From: Sinimarinibacterium flocculans
Lineage (GTDB): Bacteria > Pseudomonadota > Gammaproteobacteria > Nevskiales > Nevskiaceae
DNA: 64,000 bases
Reading direction: 5' to 3'
NCBI RefSeq assembly: GCF_003201205.1
Contig: NZ_QICN01000003.1
Coordinates: 186,001 to 250,000, forward strand
The position numbers were made by a program, and so were the translations under genes. Under the pieces are notes generated by a model. That model did not search any database, had not been told where the DNA came from, and worked only from the letters and a program-made list of their open reading frames with translations. Positions 11,497 through 21,795 of this stretch are shown one piece after another (position 1 is the stretch's first letter; the number at the start of each line of letters is the position of its first letter).

Positions 11497-12063
11497 TCAG
11501 CCGTCGGCCGCCGGATGACGATAGCTCGCCAGTCCGTAGCCGACCTGGCCGGCCTGCTTCTCGCGCAGCCACTCGAAGCGCTCCGGCAGTTCGGGCCGTT
11601 CGCCGCCCCACTCGAGGAACACGCGGTTGTGCGGATGCAGCACCTTGGGCAGTTCCAGCAATGCGCGGGACAGCAGGTCGGACTCGAACGGCGGATCGAG
11701 AAAGACCACGTGGAAGCGGTGCCAGGTCTGCTGCAGGAAGTAGATGGCATCCATCGGCACCACGTCCGTGTGCTGCGCCTTGAGCGCCTGCAACGCGTTC
11801 TTCACGCGCGCGCACTGGCGCGCACCCTGCTCGACGAAGGTGCAGTGCGCGGCCCCGCGCGACAGCGCCTCGATGCCCATCGCACCGCTGCCGGCGAACA
11901 GGTCGAGACAGCGGGCGCCTTCGATCACCGGCGCCAGCCAGTCGAAGGTGGTCTGCCGTACGCGATCAGGCGTCGCGCGCACGCCGTCGCCGGCATCGAA
12001 CTCGATCAGCCGCGAGCGCCACTGGCCGCCGATGACCCTCAGCTTTCCCGCTTCGCGGGTCAT
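11497..12063 (-). CDS. rsmD: 16S rRNA (guanine966-N2)-methyltransferase
   Basis: RsmD, SAM-dependent methyltransferase of G966 in 16S rRNA, 188 aa. Motif I is DLFAGSGAMGIEALSRGA and the catalytic amino-methyltransferase motif is DPPF; both are intact, as is the N-terminal RVIGGQWRSR. The ATG at 12061-12063 gives the usual N-terminus. An ATG at 12090 would add nine residues and fall inside a hairpin, so I consider it less likely. Upstream of coaD on the same strand. Confidence 0.94.
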   Translation of the reverse strand: MTREAGKLRVIGGQWRSRLIEFDAGDGVRATPDRVRQTTFDWLAPVIEGARCLDLFAGSGAMGIEALSRGAAHCTFVEQGARQCARVKNALQALKAQHTDVVPMDAIYFLQQTWHRFHVVFLDPPFESDLLSRALLELPKVLHPHNRVFLEWGGERPELPERFEWLREKQAGQVGYGLASYRHPAADG

Positions 12064-12079
12064 TGCACGTCCTGCATCG

Positions 12080-12103
12080 GCCTGCGCCATGCCTGGCGCA
12101 GGC
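12080..12103. other. 10-bp-stem hairpin upstream of rsmD
   Basis: Perfect inverted repeat GCCTGCGCCA / TGGCGCAGGC with a four-base loop, in the 108-bp gap between the SRPBCC gene and rsmD. It is followed by only three T on the plus strand and has no T-tract on the minus strand, so it is not a clear intrinsic terminator. It may be a weak terminator for the upstream gene or a leader hairpin for rsmD. Confidence 0.35.
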
Positions 12104-12171
12104 TTTCCGGACGAGCGGCAAGATCGGTCAGGACCTTCATGTCGCCGACTTTAGCGACGGCGACAACGGCG

Positions 12172-12632
12172 TCAACCGGTCAGCGCGCCGAAGCGTTGCC
12201 GCAGCCGGCGATGACGGTGATCGAAGAGCTGCGCGACCAGCACACGGACCAGCGGCGCGGCGATGCGCAGCCGCGGCTCGATCCGCAGCTCGTCGATCAC
12301 GCGGGCGCCACCCGCCACCGGCTCGACGCGGCGATGGTGGATCCAGCGACGCTGCAGCCACGAGGTGGAATCCTCGTCAAAACGCATGCCCGGCCCGACG
12401 CGGCGCAGGCACAGCGCGTGACGGTCGAACGGTAATACGCCGAAGGCGAGCAGCCAGCTGCGGAACAGCACCCCGTCCGGCAGCTCGCCGGCATCCGGCA
12501 GCCGTGCGCGATCGGACGGATGGGTCATGCGCACCAGCGGCATCAACTCGAAGTTGACGCCCGCCATCGAGGTCGCGTGCTGCCACAGCGCATCGGGCGC
12601 GGCGGCCAGCCGCGACTCGACGCGCAGATCGA

Positions 12633-12636
<4 letters not shown>
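12172..12636 (-). CDS. SRPBCC-fold hypothetical protein
   Basis: 154-aa protein with the look of a START/SRPBCC (polyketide cyclase-like) ligand-binding fold. It begins with a short beta strand rich in charged residues ([18 protein letters not shown]), where the 'ap.dalW' pattern is typical of helix 1, and ends in a long amphipathic C-terminal helix ([18 protein letters not shown]). The WIHHRRVEP segment with preceding D/S residues fits a core strand. No catalytic residues can be named. The start overlaps the tldD stop by 4 bp (ATGA), so it is coupled to the tldD-nit-yhdP-rng-maf block, which usually lacks this gene. Confidence 0.65.
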
Positions 12637-14072
<1,436 letters not shown>

Positions 14073-14086
14073 GAGACGGTCAGTGA

Positions 14087-14908
14087 TCAGGTGAGACGAC
14101 GGTGGTCGAGTGCGGGGAAGCTGCGGCGCTGCGCCTGGCGCGCCTGGGCGTCGAGTTCGGCGACGACGACGCCGGGTGCGTCGCCGGCATCGTCCAGCAC
14201 GCGGCCCCAGGGGTCGATGATGCAGCTGTGTCCCCAGGTACGGCGGCCGGCGGCGTGCGTGCCGCACTGGTTGGACGCCAGAACATGGCAGAGGTTCTCC
14301 ACGGCGCGGGCGCGCAGCAGCATCTCCCAGTGCGCTTCGCCGGTGCGCGCCGTGAACGCCGACGGCACGCACAAGACCTCCGCCCCCGCGGCGAGCAGGC
14401 GACGGTACAGCTCGGGAAAGCGCAGGTCGTAGCACACCGACAGCCCGAGCCGGCCCAGCGGCGTGTCGACGACCACCGGTTCCGGTGCCCCGGGCGCGAT
14501 CGTCGCCGACTCGCGGTAGCGCTCGCCGCTGCCGTCGGGGACTTCGATGTCGAACAGGTGGATCTTGTCGTAGCGTGCCACGCGCACACCTTGCGGATTC
14601 CAGACGCCGCAGGCGGCATGGACGCGACCGCTGTCCCCGGGCACGGCGAGCGGGATCGTTCCGCCGACGATCCACAGCGACAGCGCACGCGCCTGCGCGG
14701 CGAGAAAGTCCTGGATCGGCCCGCTGCCGTCGCCTTCGGCCAGCGCCAGCTTGTCGGACTCGCGCTCGCCCATGCAGGCGAAGTTCTCGGGCAGGACCGC
14801 GAGGCTGGCGCCGGCGTCGGCCGCGGCGCGCAGACCGCCGGCGGCGGCCGCGAGATTGGCGTCGCGGTCGGCGCCCGAGTTCATCTGGATGACGGCAGCG
14901 CGGCTCAT
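14087..14908 (-). CDS. carbon-nitrogen hydrolase (Nit1/Nit2-like amidase)
   Basis: Nitrilase-superfamily hydrolase, 273 aa. The catalytic triad is visible: Glu in PENF, Lys in YDKIHLFD and Cys in [11 protein letters not shown]. The RFPEL context and family length fit the Nit1/Nit2 branch, many members of which are deaminated-glutathione amidases; that substrate is inferred. The ATG at 14906-14908 (MSRAAVIQM) was preferred over an in-frame start 12 codons earlier, because that one would overlap yhdP and adds a non-conserved tail. Sits 7 bp after yhdP and 14 bp before tldD, its standard neighbourhood. Confidence 0.92.
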   Translation of the reverse strand: MSRAAVIQMNSGADRDANLAAAAGGLRAAADAGASLAVLPENFACMGERESDKLALAEGDGSGPIQDFLAAQARALSLWIVGGTIPLAVPGDSGRVHAACGVWNPQGVRVARYDKIHLFDIEVPDGSGERYRESATIAPGAPEPVVVDTPLGRLGLSVCYDLRFPELYRRLLAAGAEVLCVPSAFTARTGEAHWEMLLRARAVENLCHVLASNQCGTHAAGRRTWGHSCIIDPWGRVLDDAGDAPGVVVAELDAQARQAQRRSFPALDHRRLT

Positions 14909-14915
14909 CGGCACA

Positions 14916-17900
14916 TCATCCCGCGCCCTGACCGGCAGCGCCATCGCTGGATTCGATCCGTTCCACGCGCGGATTGTCCCAGGAACCGCTGACGCGATAG
15001 CTGAACTGCGTGACCTGCTCCAGCGGCTTGTCGAGCAGCTCCTGCGCCAGCAGCACCAGCGCGCCGACCGCCGGGCCGCCGAGCAGGACGGCCCCGAGCG
15101 TGACCCCGGACGAGACGTCCGGATACACGGTGATGCGTTGATCGTAGTCGCGTGCGAGCAGACCGACGCTGCCGCGCACGTCCATGCTCAGCGAGGAACC
15201 GTCGACGCGCAGGTCCTGCGTCGTCGCCTGCCCGCCGGCGAGCGTGAACCGGCCACCGATGCGGTCGAAGGCCAGGCCCTCGCCGACGACATCGTCGAAA
15301 TTCAGCGCCAACCGCCGTGGCAGCGTGTAGAAGTTCAGCAGCGCCAGCGCGCGGCTGGCGCCGGGTTTGACCGCTCGCAGCTGGCCGTCGCGGAAGTCGA
15401 GATCGATGCGCCCTTCCGCCAGCTCCCAGCGCAGGCCGTCGGCATGGGGCGCCCAGCTCAGGGTCGCCGACAGTGCCGCCGAGTCGGCCTCGACGTTGGG
15501 CGCGTAGCCCAGCGCCACGAGCAGGCGGTCGGCGTAGCGGGTCTGCAGTTCGAAGGCCAGCTCACCGGAGGAACGGCCGTCCTGCCGCTGCCAACGTCCG
15601 TCGCCGCTCAACTCGGCGTCACCACCAGCGAAACGGATGCGCGCCGTCTGGCCGCCGGGGATGCGCTGCGTCGACAGTTCGCCGCGACCCATTTGCGTCT
15701 CGCCCAGTCCCAAGGCGTCGGTGAGCAGGTCGAGCGTCGGCAATCGCGATGGATCGATTGGCTCGGCGGCCGCACCCGCGCCGGCGTCCGGCGCCTGTTG
15801 GGGTTGCAAGGACTCGAAGTTCAGGTGCTGCAGGCGCGCCACCAGGTGACCTTCGCCAGCCGGCAGCCAGCGCAGCTCGCCGCGCGCGCCGGCGCCATCA
15901 AGGTCTACGCGCCAGCCGTCACCCTGCGGCGCGTACTTCAGGCGTGTCGCCGCCACTGCGGTCTGTCCCCAGATCACGCGACCGGCATCGATGTCGATCG
16001 CGTCGATACGCGGCACGGCGGCGACCGCTGGTCCGGCGCCCGAATCGTCCGCGCCCGCGGGCGCAACCGACGGTGCGGGGCCGTTCAGCACGCGTTGCCA
16101 GCCGGCGAGATCCAGCGTTTCCACCTGGCCGTCGATCTCGATCCGTCCGGGCTGCGCACGCGGCGCCGTGCCGGCGCCCAGGCGCAGATACAGACCGCCG
16201 AGGGTCGTCGCTGCATCGTCGGCGTTGCGCTGCAAGCTGAGGTCGAGGCCCGCGCGTTCGGCATAGTCGAGACCGACGCGCAGGCCGGCCTCGTCGTCGG
16301 CACCGATGCGCAGTTGCACCGGCGCCGTTGTGTCGGCGTCCTTGGCCAGCGGCGGCGGCAAATCGACCGTGGTCCCCTGCAGCGCCGATGCCAGGGTCAG
16401 GCGGGTGTCGGCCTGCAGCGGCAACGTGGCCTGCCAGGCACTGCGTCCATGCAGCGCCGCGCGCACGAACGCCGGCAGGAAGCGCGACAGTCCGCCGCCG
16501 TCGGCCTGTGGCGCGAACTCGAAGTCCGCGCGCACGATTCCGAAGCTGCCGTCCCGTGCGTCGATGCGCAGCGCCAGCGGCACATCGGCGAAACTCGCGC
16601 GCAGCGCTTCGGCCGTCACGCCTTCGTTGTTGAAACCGACGACGCCACCGAGGGCCTCGATCGGCGGCTCCAGTCCCTGGTAGTGCAGCGTCGCACCATC
16701 GAGCGCGACCGTGCCCTCGACCTGCGTCGCCGCCGTCTCGCGCAGCGGCACGTCGAGCCGCAGCGTCACGCGCGCATCACCCTGCGCACGCGTGCGGTCG
16801 AGCAGTACGGCGAGACGCTCGCGCAACGGCGACGCCTCGAGAAAGGCGTAGTGACCGGGCAACGTGCCGTCGACCAGGGCATCGACACCCAGGCGCTGTT
16901 CCTTGAAGTCGTCGATCCATACCCGCGCCTCGCTGATGCGACTGTCGAGCGCCCGGCCGGCGAGCACGTCGGCGCGCAGGCCGTTGCCGCCGAAGATCAG
17001 CCGCGCGCGCAGATCCTCCAGGCGCGGCCATCGGGGCGCATAGTCGAGCGCCGCGTCCGCCACTTCCAGCTCCAGCGACCATTCGCCGGTCGGCCGCCGG
17101 TGATACGGAAAGTCGCGCAGCGGCCCGCGGATGCGCAGGTCGCCATTCGGAATGCGGGCCGCAACGATCGCGCGCTCCAGCCAGGACTTGAGACTGTCCG
17201 GCCAGTGCTGCGGCATGTAGGGAGCGGCGTCGAGGACCGTGCCCGCCTGCAAGGTCGCGGCGAGATCGATCTGCGGCGCAGCGTTCTGCGGCAGCAGGAT
17301 CTCGACGCGCCCGTCGGCGCTGATGCTCGCCAGCTGCGCCGAGAAATCCTCGCTGGCGACGCGCCATCCCTGCGTCGTGCGCGACCAGCCCAGCTCGGCG
17401 CGCAACTGCCCGATCGGCACGTCCCGCTCCAGCGTTTCGGGGAGCGTCACGGTCAGCGGCCCGGGCGTGAGCCGCAAGGTGCCGCCGTTCTCGTCGGCGC
17501 CGAGTTCCCCGTCGAGCCCGCTGAAACCGAAGGCGCGATGCGTGCGCAGGGCGATGTCGTGCAGCCGCGCGCGCAGGGCGTAGCGCGGCGCACCGGCACC
17601 ATGCCGGTAGCGCAGCACCAGGCCTTCGACCTCGCCGCTGGCGCCGGACACCATCTGCAGCCACGACGGGGTCGCCCGCCAGACGCCGGCCCATGCCGCC
17701 AGTCGCGTCAGTTCGAGCCGGTCGGCATCGAAGTCGTAGGCCGTGGCGTCGTCCGCCCCCTCGATGCGCAGACTGCCGCGCAGCAGCGGCGCCTCGTCGA
17801 AGCTCAGGTCAGCGACGTCGACGCGCCAGCCGCGCGGCTCGCGCACCGCCGCGAGCACGGCGCTGCTGCTGCGCGCGCTGGACAGCACGCCGGCACGCGA

Positions 17901-18749
17901 CAGCACGAGGCCGCCGGAGCCCAGCTCGAGGCGCGCACGCACGGGCATCCCGCGCACGATCTCGCCTTCGAGCCGGCCGTCGAGGTCGGCGGCCAGAATC
18001 TGCGCGCCGGGCAGGAGCCAGTGACGCAGCCAGCCCTGCGGCTGCAGATCGTCGAACTGCACCTCGAAGCGCCCGGCCCAGTCCTGTGGCTGCGCCGCCG
18101 GCCCGTCGATCTGCGCCTGCAGCTCGATGCTACCGCCCCGGTCCGCCGGCAGCCGGATATCGGCCTCGACGCTCAAGCCGCTGCCGGAGCGGTCGATCTG
18201 CGCCTCGGCCAGGCGCAGCTGCGTGGGCAGCTCGCCCAGCAGCGGGTGACGCACACGCAGCTCGCAGTTCTCCAGGCGCACGCGATCGAAGCGCTCGAGC
18301 CCCTCTTGCCACTGCCCCCGCCGCAGGCTTTCCTCTGCGCCGACTTCGAACCCGGCGACGCGCAGCTTGCCGTCTTCGTCGAGGTAGGCGGACAGGCGCA
18401 GTCCGGACAGCTCCAGTCGCGACGGCATCCATTCGCCGCGCAGTGCACGCTCCAGGCTGAAGCCGAGGCTCAGGCGGTCGACGCTGATCTGCGACTGGCC
18501 ATCGTCGCTGTACAGCGTGATGCCCGACAGATCGAAGCGTGGCGCCAGGCCGCGCCACGACAGGCTGATGCCGCCGATCTGCACTGGCCGGCCGGTGGCG
18601 TCGCCGACCCAGGCGGCGAGGTCCTCGCGATAGCTCGGGACCGCCAGGACCGCGAGCTGGAACGCACCGCTGGATACGGCGCCCACGATGACCGTGGCGG
18701 CGATCAGCGAGACCGCCCAGGTCCACCAGCGGCGCTTGGTACGTTCCAT
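14916..18749 (-). CDS. yhdP: YhdP family AsmA-like envelope protein
   Basis: Large envelope protein of 1277 aa (E. coli YhdP 1266). One N-terminal membrane anchor at about residues 12-36 is followed by a very long beta-rich periplasmic part. YhdP is an AsmA/VPS13-like bridge-type protein implicated with TamB and YdbH in phospholipid transport to the outer membrane. The C-terminal region with DFRDGQLRAVKPGASR and LNFDDVVGEGLAFDRIGG is the conserved AsmA-type end of the family. Transcribed after rng with a 112-bp gap and followed 7 bp later by the nitrilase. The opposite strand is open for over 4 kb, but that is only a consequence of high GC. Confidence 0.93.
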   Translation of the reverse strand: MERTKRRWWTWAVSLIAATVIVGAVSSGAFQLAVLAVPSYREDLAAWVGDATGRPVQIGGISLSWRGLAPRFDLSGITLYSDDGQSQISVDRLSLGFSLERALRGEWMPSRLELSGLRLSAYLDEDGKLRVAGFEVGAEESLRRGQWQEGLERFDRVRLENCELRVRHPLLGELPTQLRLAEAQIDRSGSGLSVEADIRLPADRGGSIELQAQIDGPAAQPQDWAGRFEVQFDDLQPQGWLRHWLLPGAQILAADLDGRLEGEIVRGMPVRARLELGSGGLVLSRAGVLSSARSSSAVLAAVREPRGWRVDVADLSFDEAPLLRGSLRIEGADDATAYDFDADRLELTRLAAWAGVWRATPSWLQMVSGASGEVEGLVLRYRHGAGAPRYALRARLHDIALRTHRAFGFSGLDGELGADENGGTLRLTPGPLTVTLPETLERDVPIGQLRAELGWSRTTQGWRVASEDFSAQLASISADGRVEILLPQNAAPQIDLAATLQAGTVLDAAPYMPQHWPDSLKSWLERAIVAARIPNGDLRIRGPLRDFPYHRRPTGEWSLELEVADAALDYAPRWPRLEDLRARLIFGGNGLRADVLAGRALDSRISEARVWIDDFKEQRLGVDALVDGTLPGHYAFLEASPLRERLAVLLDRTRAQGDARVTLRLDVPLRETAATQVEGTVALDGATLHYQGLEPPIEALGGVVGFNNEGVTAEALRASFADVPLALRIDARDGSFGIVRADFEFAPQADGGGLSRFLPAFVRAALHGRSAWQATLPLQADTRLTLASALQGTTVDLPPPLAKDADTTAPVQLRIGADDEAGLRVGLDYAERAGLDLSLQRNADDAATTLGGLYLRLGAGTAPRAQPGRIEIDGQVETLDLAGWQRVLNGPAPSVAPAGADDSGAGPAVAAVPRIDAIDIDAGRVIWGQTAVAATRLKYAPQGDGWRVDLDGAGARGELRWLPAGEGHLVARLQHLNFESLQPQQAPDAGAGAAAEPIDPSRLPTLDLLTDALGLGETQMGRGELSTQRIPGGQTARIRFAGGDAELSGDGRWQRQDGRSSGELAFELQTRYADRLLVALGYAPNVEADSAALSATLSWAPHADGLRWELAEGRIDLDFRDGQLRAVKPGASRALALLNFYTLPRRLALNFDDVVGEGLAFDRIGGRFTLAGGQATTQDLRVDGSSLSMDVRGSVGLLARDYDQRITVYPDVSSGVTLGAVLLGGPAVGALVLLAQELLDKPLEQVTQFSYRVSGSWDNPRVERIESSDGAAGQGAG

Positions 18750-18861
18750 CGGAGGAGAATCGCTCTCGAAAGGCGCAGTTCAGGGAGGCGTATTGTCGCG
18801 CCCGCGGCAAGAAGGGGCCAAACCCGGCGCGGCGCGCGGGTGTCTTGCCGCCGGGAGACGG

Positions 18862-20319
18862 TCAGAGCGGAACGACGTCGAAGCTCTCCTGCCCGTAGGC
18901 GCTCTCCGCCTGCAGGCGGATGGGTCGCTCCAGCGCGGTTTCCAGGTTCGCGAGCCCCAGCGACTCCTCCTCGACCAGGCTGCGGATCACGTTCGGTGCC
19001 GCCAGCACCAGGAAGCCCTTGGCCTCGAACTGGCGCGCCGCGCGCTGCACCTCGCGTGCGATTTCGTGACAGACGGTCTCGACGGTCTTGATCGTCCCGC
19101 CGCCGTTGCAGGTCGGGCACGGCTCGCAGAGGATGTGGCCGAGCGATTCGCGGGTGCGCTTGCGCGTCATCTCGATCAGCCCCAGCGGCGAGAACGCGTG
19201 CACCTGGGTGCGGGCGTGATCGGCAGCGAGCGCCCGCTCGAGCGCGCGCAGCACCTGCGCCCGGTGGTCCTCGGATCTCATGTCGATGAAATCGAGAATG
19301 ATGATGCCGCCGAGATTGCGCAGCCGCAGCTGCCGGGCGATCGCCTGCGCCGCCTCGAGATTGGTCTTGAGCACCGTCTCTTCGAGGTTGCGGTGACCGA
19401 TGTAGGCGCCGGTGTTGACGTCGATCGTGGTCATCGCCTCGGTCTGGTCGATCACCAGGTGCCCGCCCGACTTGAGTTCGACGCGCCGGTTGAGCGCACG
19501 GTTGATGTCGTCCTCGACGCCGTAGAGGTCGAAGATCGGTGCCGCACCCTCGTACAGCTCGATCAGCGGCGCGGCGTGCGGCACGAACAACTGGGCGAAC
19601 TGCTTGACGCGGCGGCATTCCTCGGGGTCGTCGATGCGCACCCGCTCGACGTCGGTGCCGAGCAGGTCGCGCAGGATGCGCATCGACAGCGGCAGATCGC
19701 CGTGCACGAGGGAGCCGGGCTTGCTGCCTGCCGCCTGGTCGCTGATCGCCTTCCACAGCCGCAGCAGGAAGGCGACATCCGCCTCCAGCGCCTCGGCGTC
19801 GGCGCCCTCGGCCGCCGTGCGCGCAATCAAGCCGAACTCTGGTGCCATGCGCTGCTGCAGCGCGTCGAGCACCTCGCGCAGGCGGTCGCGCTCGCCGTCG
19901 TCCTCGATGCGTGCGGACACGCCCACGTGCTTTTCGTGCGGCAGCAGCACCAGATAGCGCGACGGGATCGACAGCAGCGTCGTCAGCCGCGCCCCCTTGC
20001 TGCCGATCGGATCCTTGAGGATCTGCACCAGCACCTGCTGGCCGTCCTGCAGCAGCTGCGAGATGCTCGGCATGCCGTCGCCATTGACCGGCAGCGGCAC
20101 CATGTCGGCGACGTGCAGGAACGCCGTGCGTTCGAGGCCGATCTCGACGAACGCCGCCTGCATGCCGGGCAGCACGCGTTGTATCGCGCCCTTGTAGATG
20201 TTGCCGGTCAGTCCATGCCGCGACGCGCGCTGCATGTGAATCTCCTGCGCGGCGCCGCCCTCGACGAGCGCTACACGGGTCTCCTGCTGGCCGATGTTGA
20301 CGAGGATTTCAGTGCTCAT
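18862..20319 (-). CDS. rng: ribonuclease G
   Basis: RNase G, 485 aa (E. coli 489), endoribonuclease for 16S rRNA 5'-end maturation and mRNA turnover. Domain order: N-terminal S1-like region (NIYKGAIQRVLPGMQAAF), RNase H-like middle, DNase I-like catalytic domain with TIDVNTGAY and ILDFIDM supplying the metal-binding Asp residues, and the Zn-link CEPCPTCNGGG. It lacks the long C-terminal scaffold of RNase E, so it is the G type. The start (ATG 20317-20319) overlaps the maf stop by 4 bp. The maf-rng-yhdP order is conserved. Confidence 0.96.
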   Translation of the reverse strand: MSTEILVNIGQQETRVALVEGGAAQEIHMQRASRHGLTGNIYKGAIQRVLPGMQAAFVEIGLERTAFLHVADMVPLPVNGDGMPSISQLLQDGQQVLVQILKDPIGSKGARLTTLLSIPSRYLVLLPHEKHVGVSARIEDDGERDRLREVLDALQQRMAPEFGLIARTAAEGADAEALEADVAFLLRLWKAISDQAAGSKPGSLVHGDLPLSMRILRDLLGTDVERVRIDDPEECRRVKQFAQLFVPHAAPLIELYEGAAPIFDLYGVEDDINRALNRRVELKSGGHLVIDQTEAMTTIDVNTGAYIGHRNLEETVLKTNLEAAQAIARQLRLRNLGGIIILDFIDMRSEDHRAQVLRALERALAADHARTQVHAFSPLGLIEMTRKRTRESLGHILCEPCPTCNGGGTIKTVETVCHEIAREVQRAARQFEAKGFLVLAAPNVIRSLVEEESLGLANLETALERPIRLQAESAYGQESFDVVPL

Positions 20320-20918
20320 GGCGTGGAACGTGAGCCTTCGGGCGCGAGAACGTCGATGCCGGACGCGCGCAGCAGCTCGCAGGTTTCGAAGATCGGCAGG
20401 CCGACGATGCCGCTGTAGCTGCCACGGATGCCGCGGACGAAGGCGGCGCCCAGGCCCTGGATCGCGTAGCCGCCGGCCTTGTCGGCCGGCTCGCCGGTAT
20501 CCCAGTAGGCGGCAGCCGCCTGCGGCGTGACCGGACCGAACTCGACCTCGCTCACCGACAGGCGCACCGCCTCGCGATCGCCATGCACCAGCGCCACCGC
20601 CGAGTAGACCTCGTGCGCGCGGCCGGACAGTCGCAGCAGCAGCGCGATGCCGTGGTTGCGGTCGGTCGGCTTGCCGAGAATCTCGCCGTCGAGCACGACG
20701 TCGGTGTCGGCACCGAGCACCGGCAGCGCCGCCGTGCCGCGCGCGCGTGCGGCACGCGCCTTTTCCAGCGCGACGCGGCGGGCGTAGTCGGCCGCCGGTT
20801 CGCCGGCCGTGGCACTTTCGGCCACGTCCGCCGGGTTCACGGCAAAACGCAGCCCGAGCTGCCGCAGCAGCTCCTGGCGACGCGGCGAGCGCGACGCGAG
20901 CACCAACTGGTCCTTCAC
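20316..20918 (-). CDS. maf: Maf family nucleotide pyrophosphatase (YhdE type)
   Basis: Maf/YhdE house-cleaning pyrophosphatase, 200 aa, hydrolysing dTTP/UTP and modified pyrimidine nucleotides. Motifs: N-terminal SRSPRRQELLRQLG, DYARRVALEKA, and the catalytic GADTDVVLDGEILGKP with the metal-binding Asp. YSGIVGLP near the C-terminus is also family-typical. Overlaps rng by 4 bp. Divergent from the aldolase gene with a 108-bp intergenic region that presumably holds promoters for both; no clear -35/-10 pair stands out. Confidence 0.95.
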   Translation of the reverse strand: MKDQLVLASRSPRRQELLRQLGLRFAVNPADVAESATAGEPAADYARRVALEKARAARARGTAALPVLGADTDVVLDGEILGKPTDRNHGIALLLRLSGRAHEVYSAVALVHGDREAVRLSVSEVEFGPVTPQAAAAYWDTGEPADKAGGYAIQGLGAAFVRGIRGSYSGIVGLPIFETCELLRASGIDVLAPEGSRSTP

Positions 20919-21026
20919 CGAACCTCCTCAAGATCGTGCCGGCACCGAAGACGCCGGCCGCAGCTTGAGCTAGGTTACCCGGGCGGCGGGTATGCCGCAC
21001 GCCGCCACCGCGAGGAGAATCCCCCA

Positions 21027-21779
21027 ATGACCGACATCCGCAGCCGCGTCTCGCCCGAGGAATGGCAGGCCCGCGTCGATCTCGCTGCCGCCTACCGGCT
21101 GGTGGCCGACTTCGGCTGGGACGACCTCGTGTTCACGCACATCTCCGCACGCGTGCCCGGCCCGGCACCGCACTTCCTGATCAACCCTTACGGCTGGCTG
21201 TTCGAGGAGATCACCGCCAGCAGCCTGGTCAAGGTCGACCTCGATGGCCGCAAGGTCATGGAATCGCCGAACGAGATCAACCCGGCCGGCTTCACGATCC
21301 ACAGCGCCATCCACGCGGCCCGCGCCGACGCGCACTGCGTGATGCACACCCATTCACTGAACGGTGTCGCCGTGTCGGCGCAGAAGAACGGCGTGCTGCC
21401 GGTCTCGCAGCAGTCGACGCTGGTGCTGGCCTCGCTGGCCTATCACGACTACGAGGGCATCGCCCTGCGCGACGACGAGAAGCCGCGTCTGGTCGCGGAC
21501 TTCGGCGACAAGACCTTCCTGATGCTGCGCAATCACGGGCTGCTGACCGTCGGCGCCAGCGCTGCCGACGCCTTCCTCGCCATGTACGTCTTCGAGGCCG
21601 CGTGCACGATCCAGGTGCGCGCCCAGTCCGGCGGCGGCGAACTGGTGCCGGTGAATCCGCAGATCGTCGCGGGCGTGCAGCAGGCTGCCAGCGCGGTCAC
21701 GCGCGGGCTGGGCGGCCAGCTCGCTTGGCCGGGACTGCTGCGGCGGCTGGACCGGCTCGACCCGTCGTACAAGACCTGA
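21027..21779 (+). CDS. class II aldolase/adducin family protein
   Basis: Zinc-dependent class II aldolase/adducin fold, 250 aa. Metal ligands visible: MHTHS (HxH) and the later NHGLL His. The Glu in SPNEINPAGF corresponds to the catalytic acid position. The family includes fuculose/ribulose phosphate aldolases, but this branch (FGWDDLVFTHISARVP start) is commonly annotated only as class II aldolase-like, so I do not assign a substrate. Start ATG at 21027 has GAGGAG at 21012-21017. A monocistronic gene between the divergent maf and the convergent Nramp-like gene. Confidence 0.88.
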   Translation: MTDIRSRVSPEEWQARVDLAAAYRLVADFGWDDLVFTHISARVPGPAPHFLINPYGWLFEEITASSLVKVDLDGRKVMESPNEINPAGFTIHSAIHAARADAHCVMHTHSLNGVAVSAQKNGVLPVSQQSTLVLASLAYHDYEGIALRDDEKPRLVADFGDKTFLMLRNHGLLTVGASAADAFLAMYVFEAACTIQVRAQSGGGELVPVNPQIVAGVQQAASAVTRGLGGQLAWPGLLRRLDRLDPSYKT

Positions 21780-21795
21780 GGCGGCGCCGGAACGC

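Noticed and set aside
14751-19091. Very long open frame (over 1400 codons) on the plus strand opposite yhdP and rng
   Set aside because: It is antisense to two well-recognised genes. Its translation is low-complexity Arg/Ala/Gln-rich, as expected for the complement of GC-rich codons, and no ribosome-binding site or family resemblance is seen.
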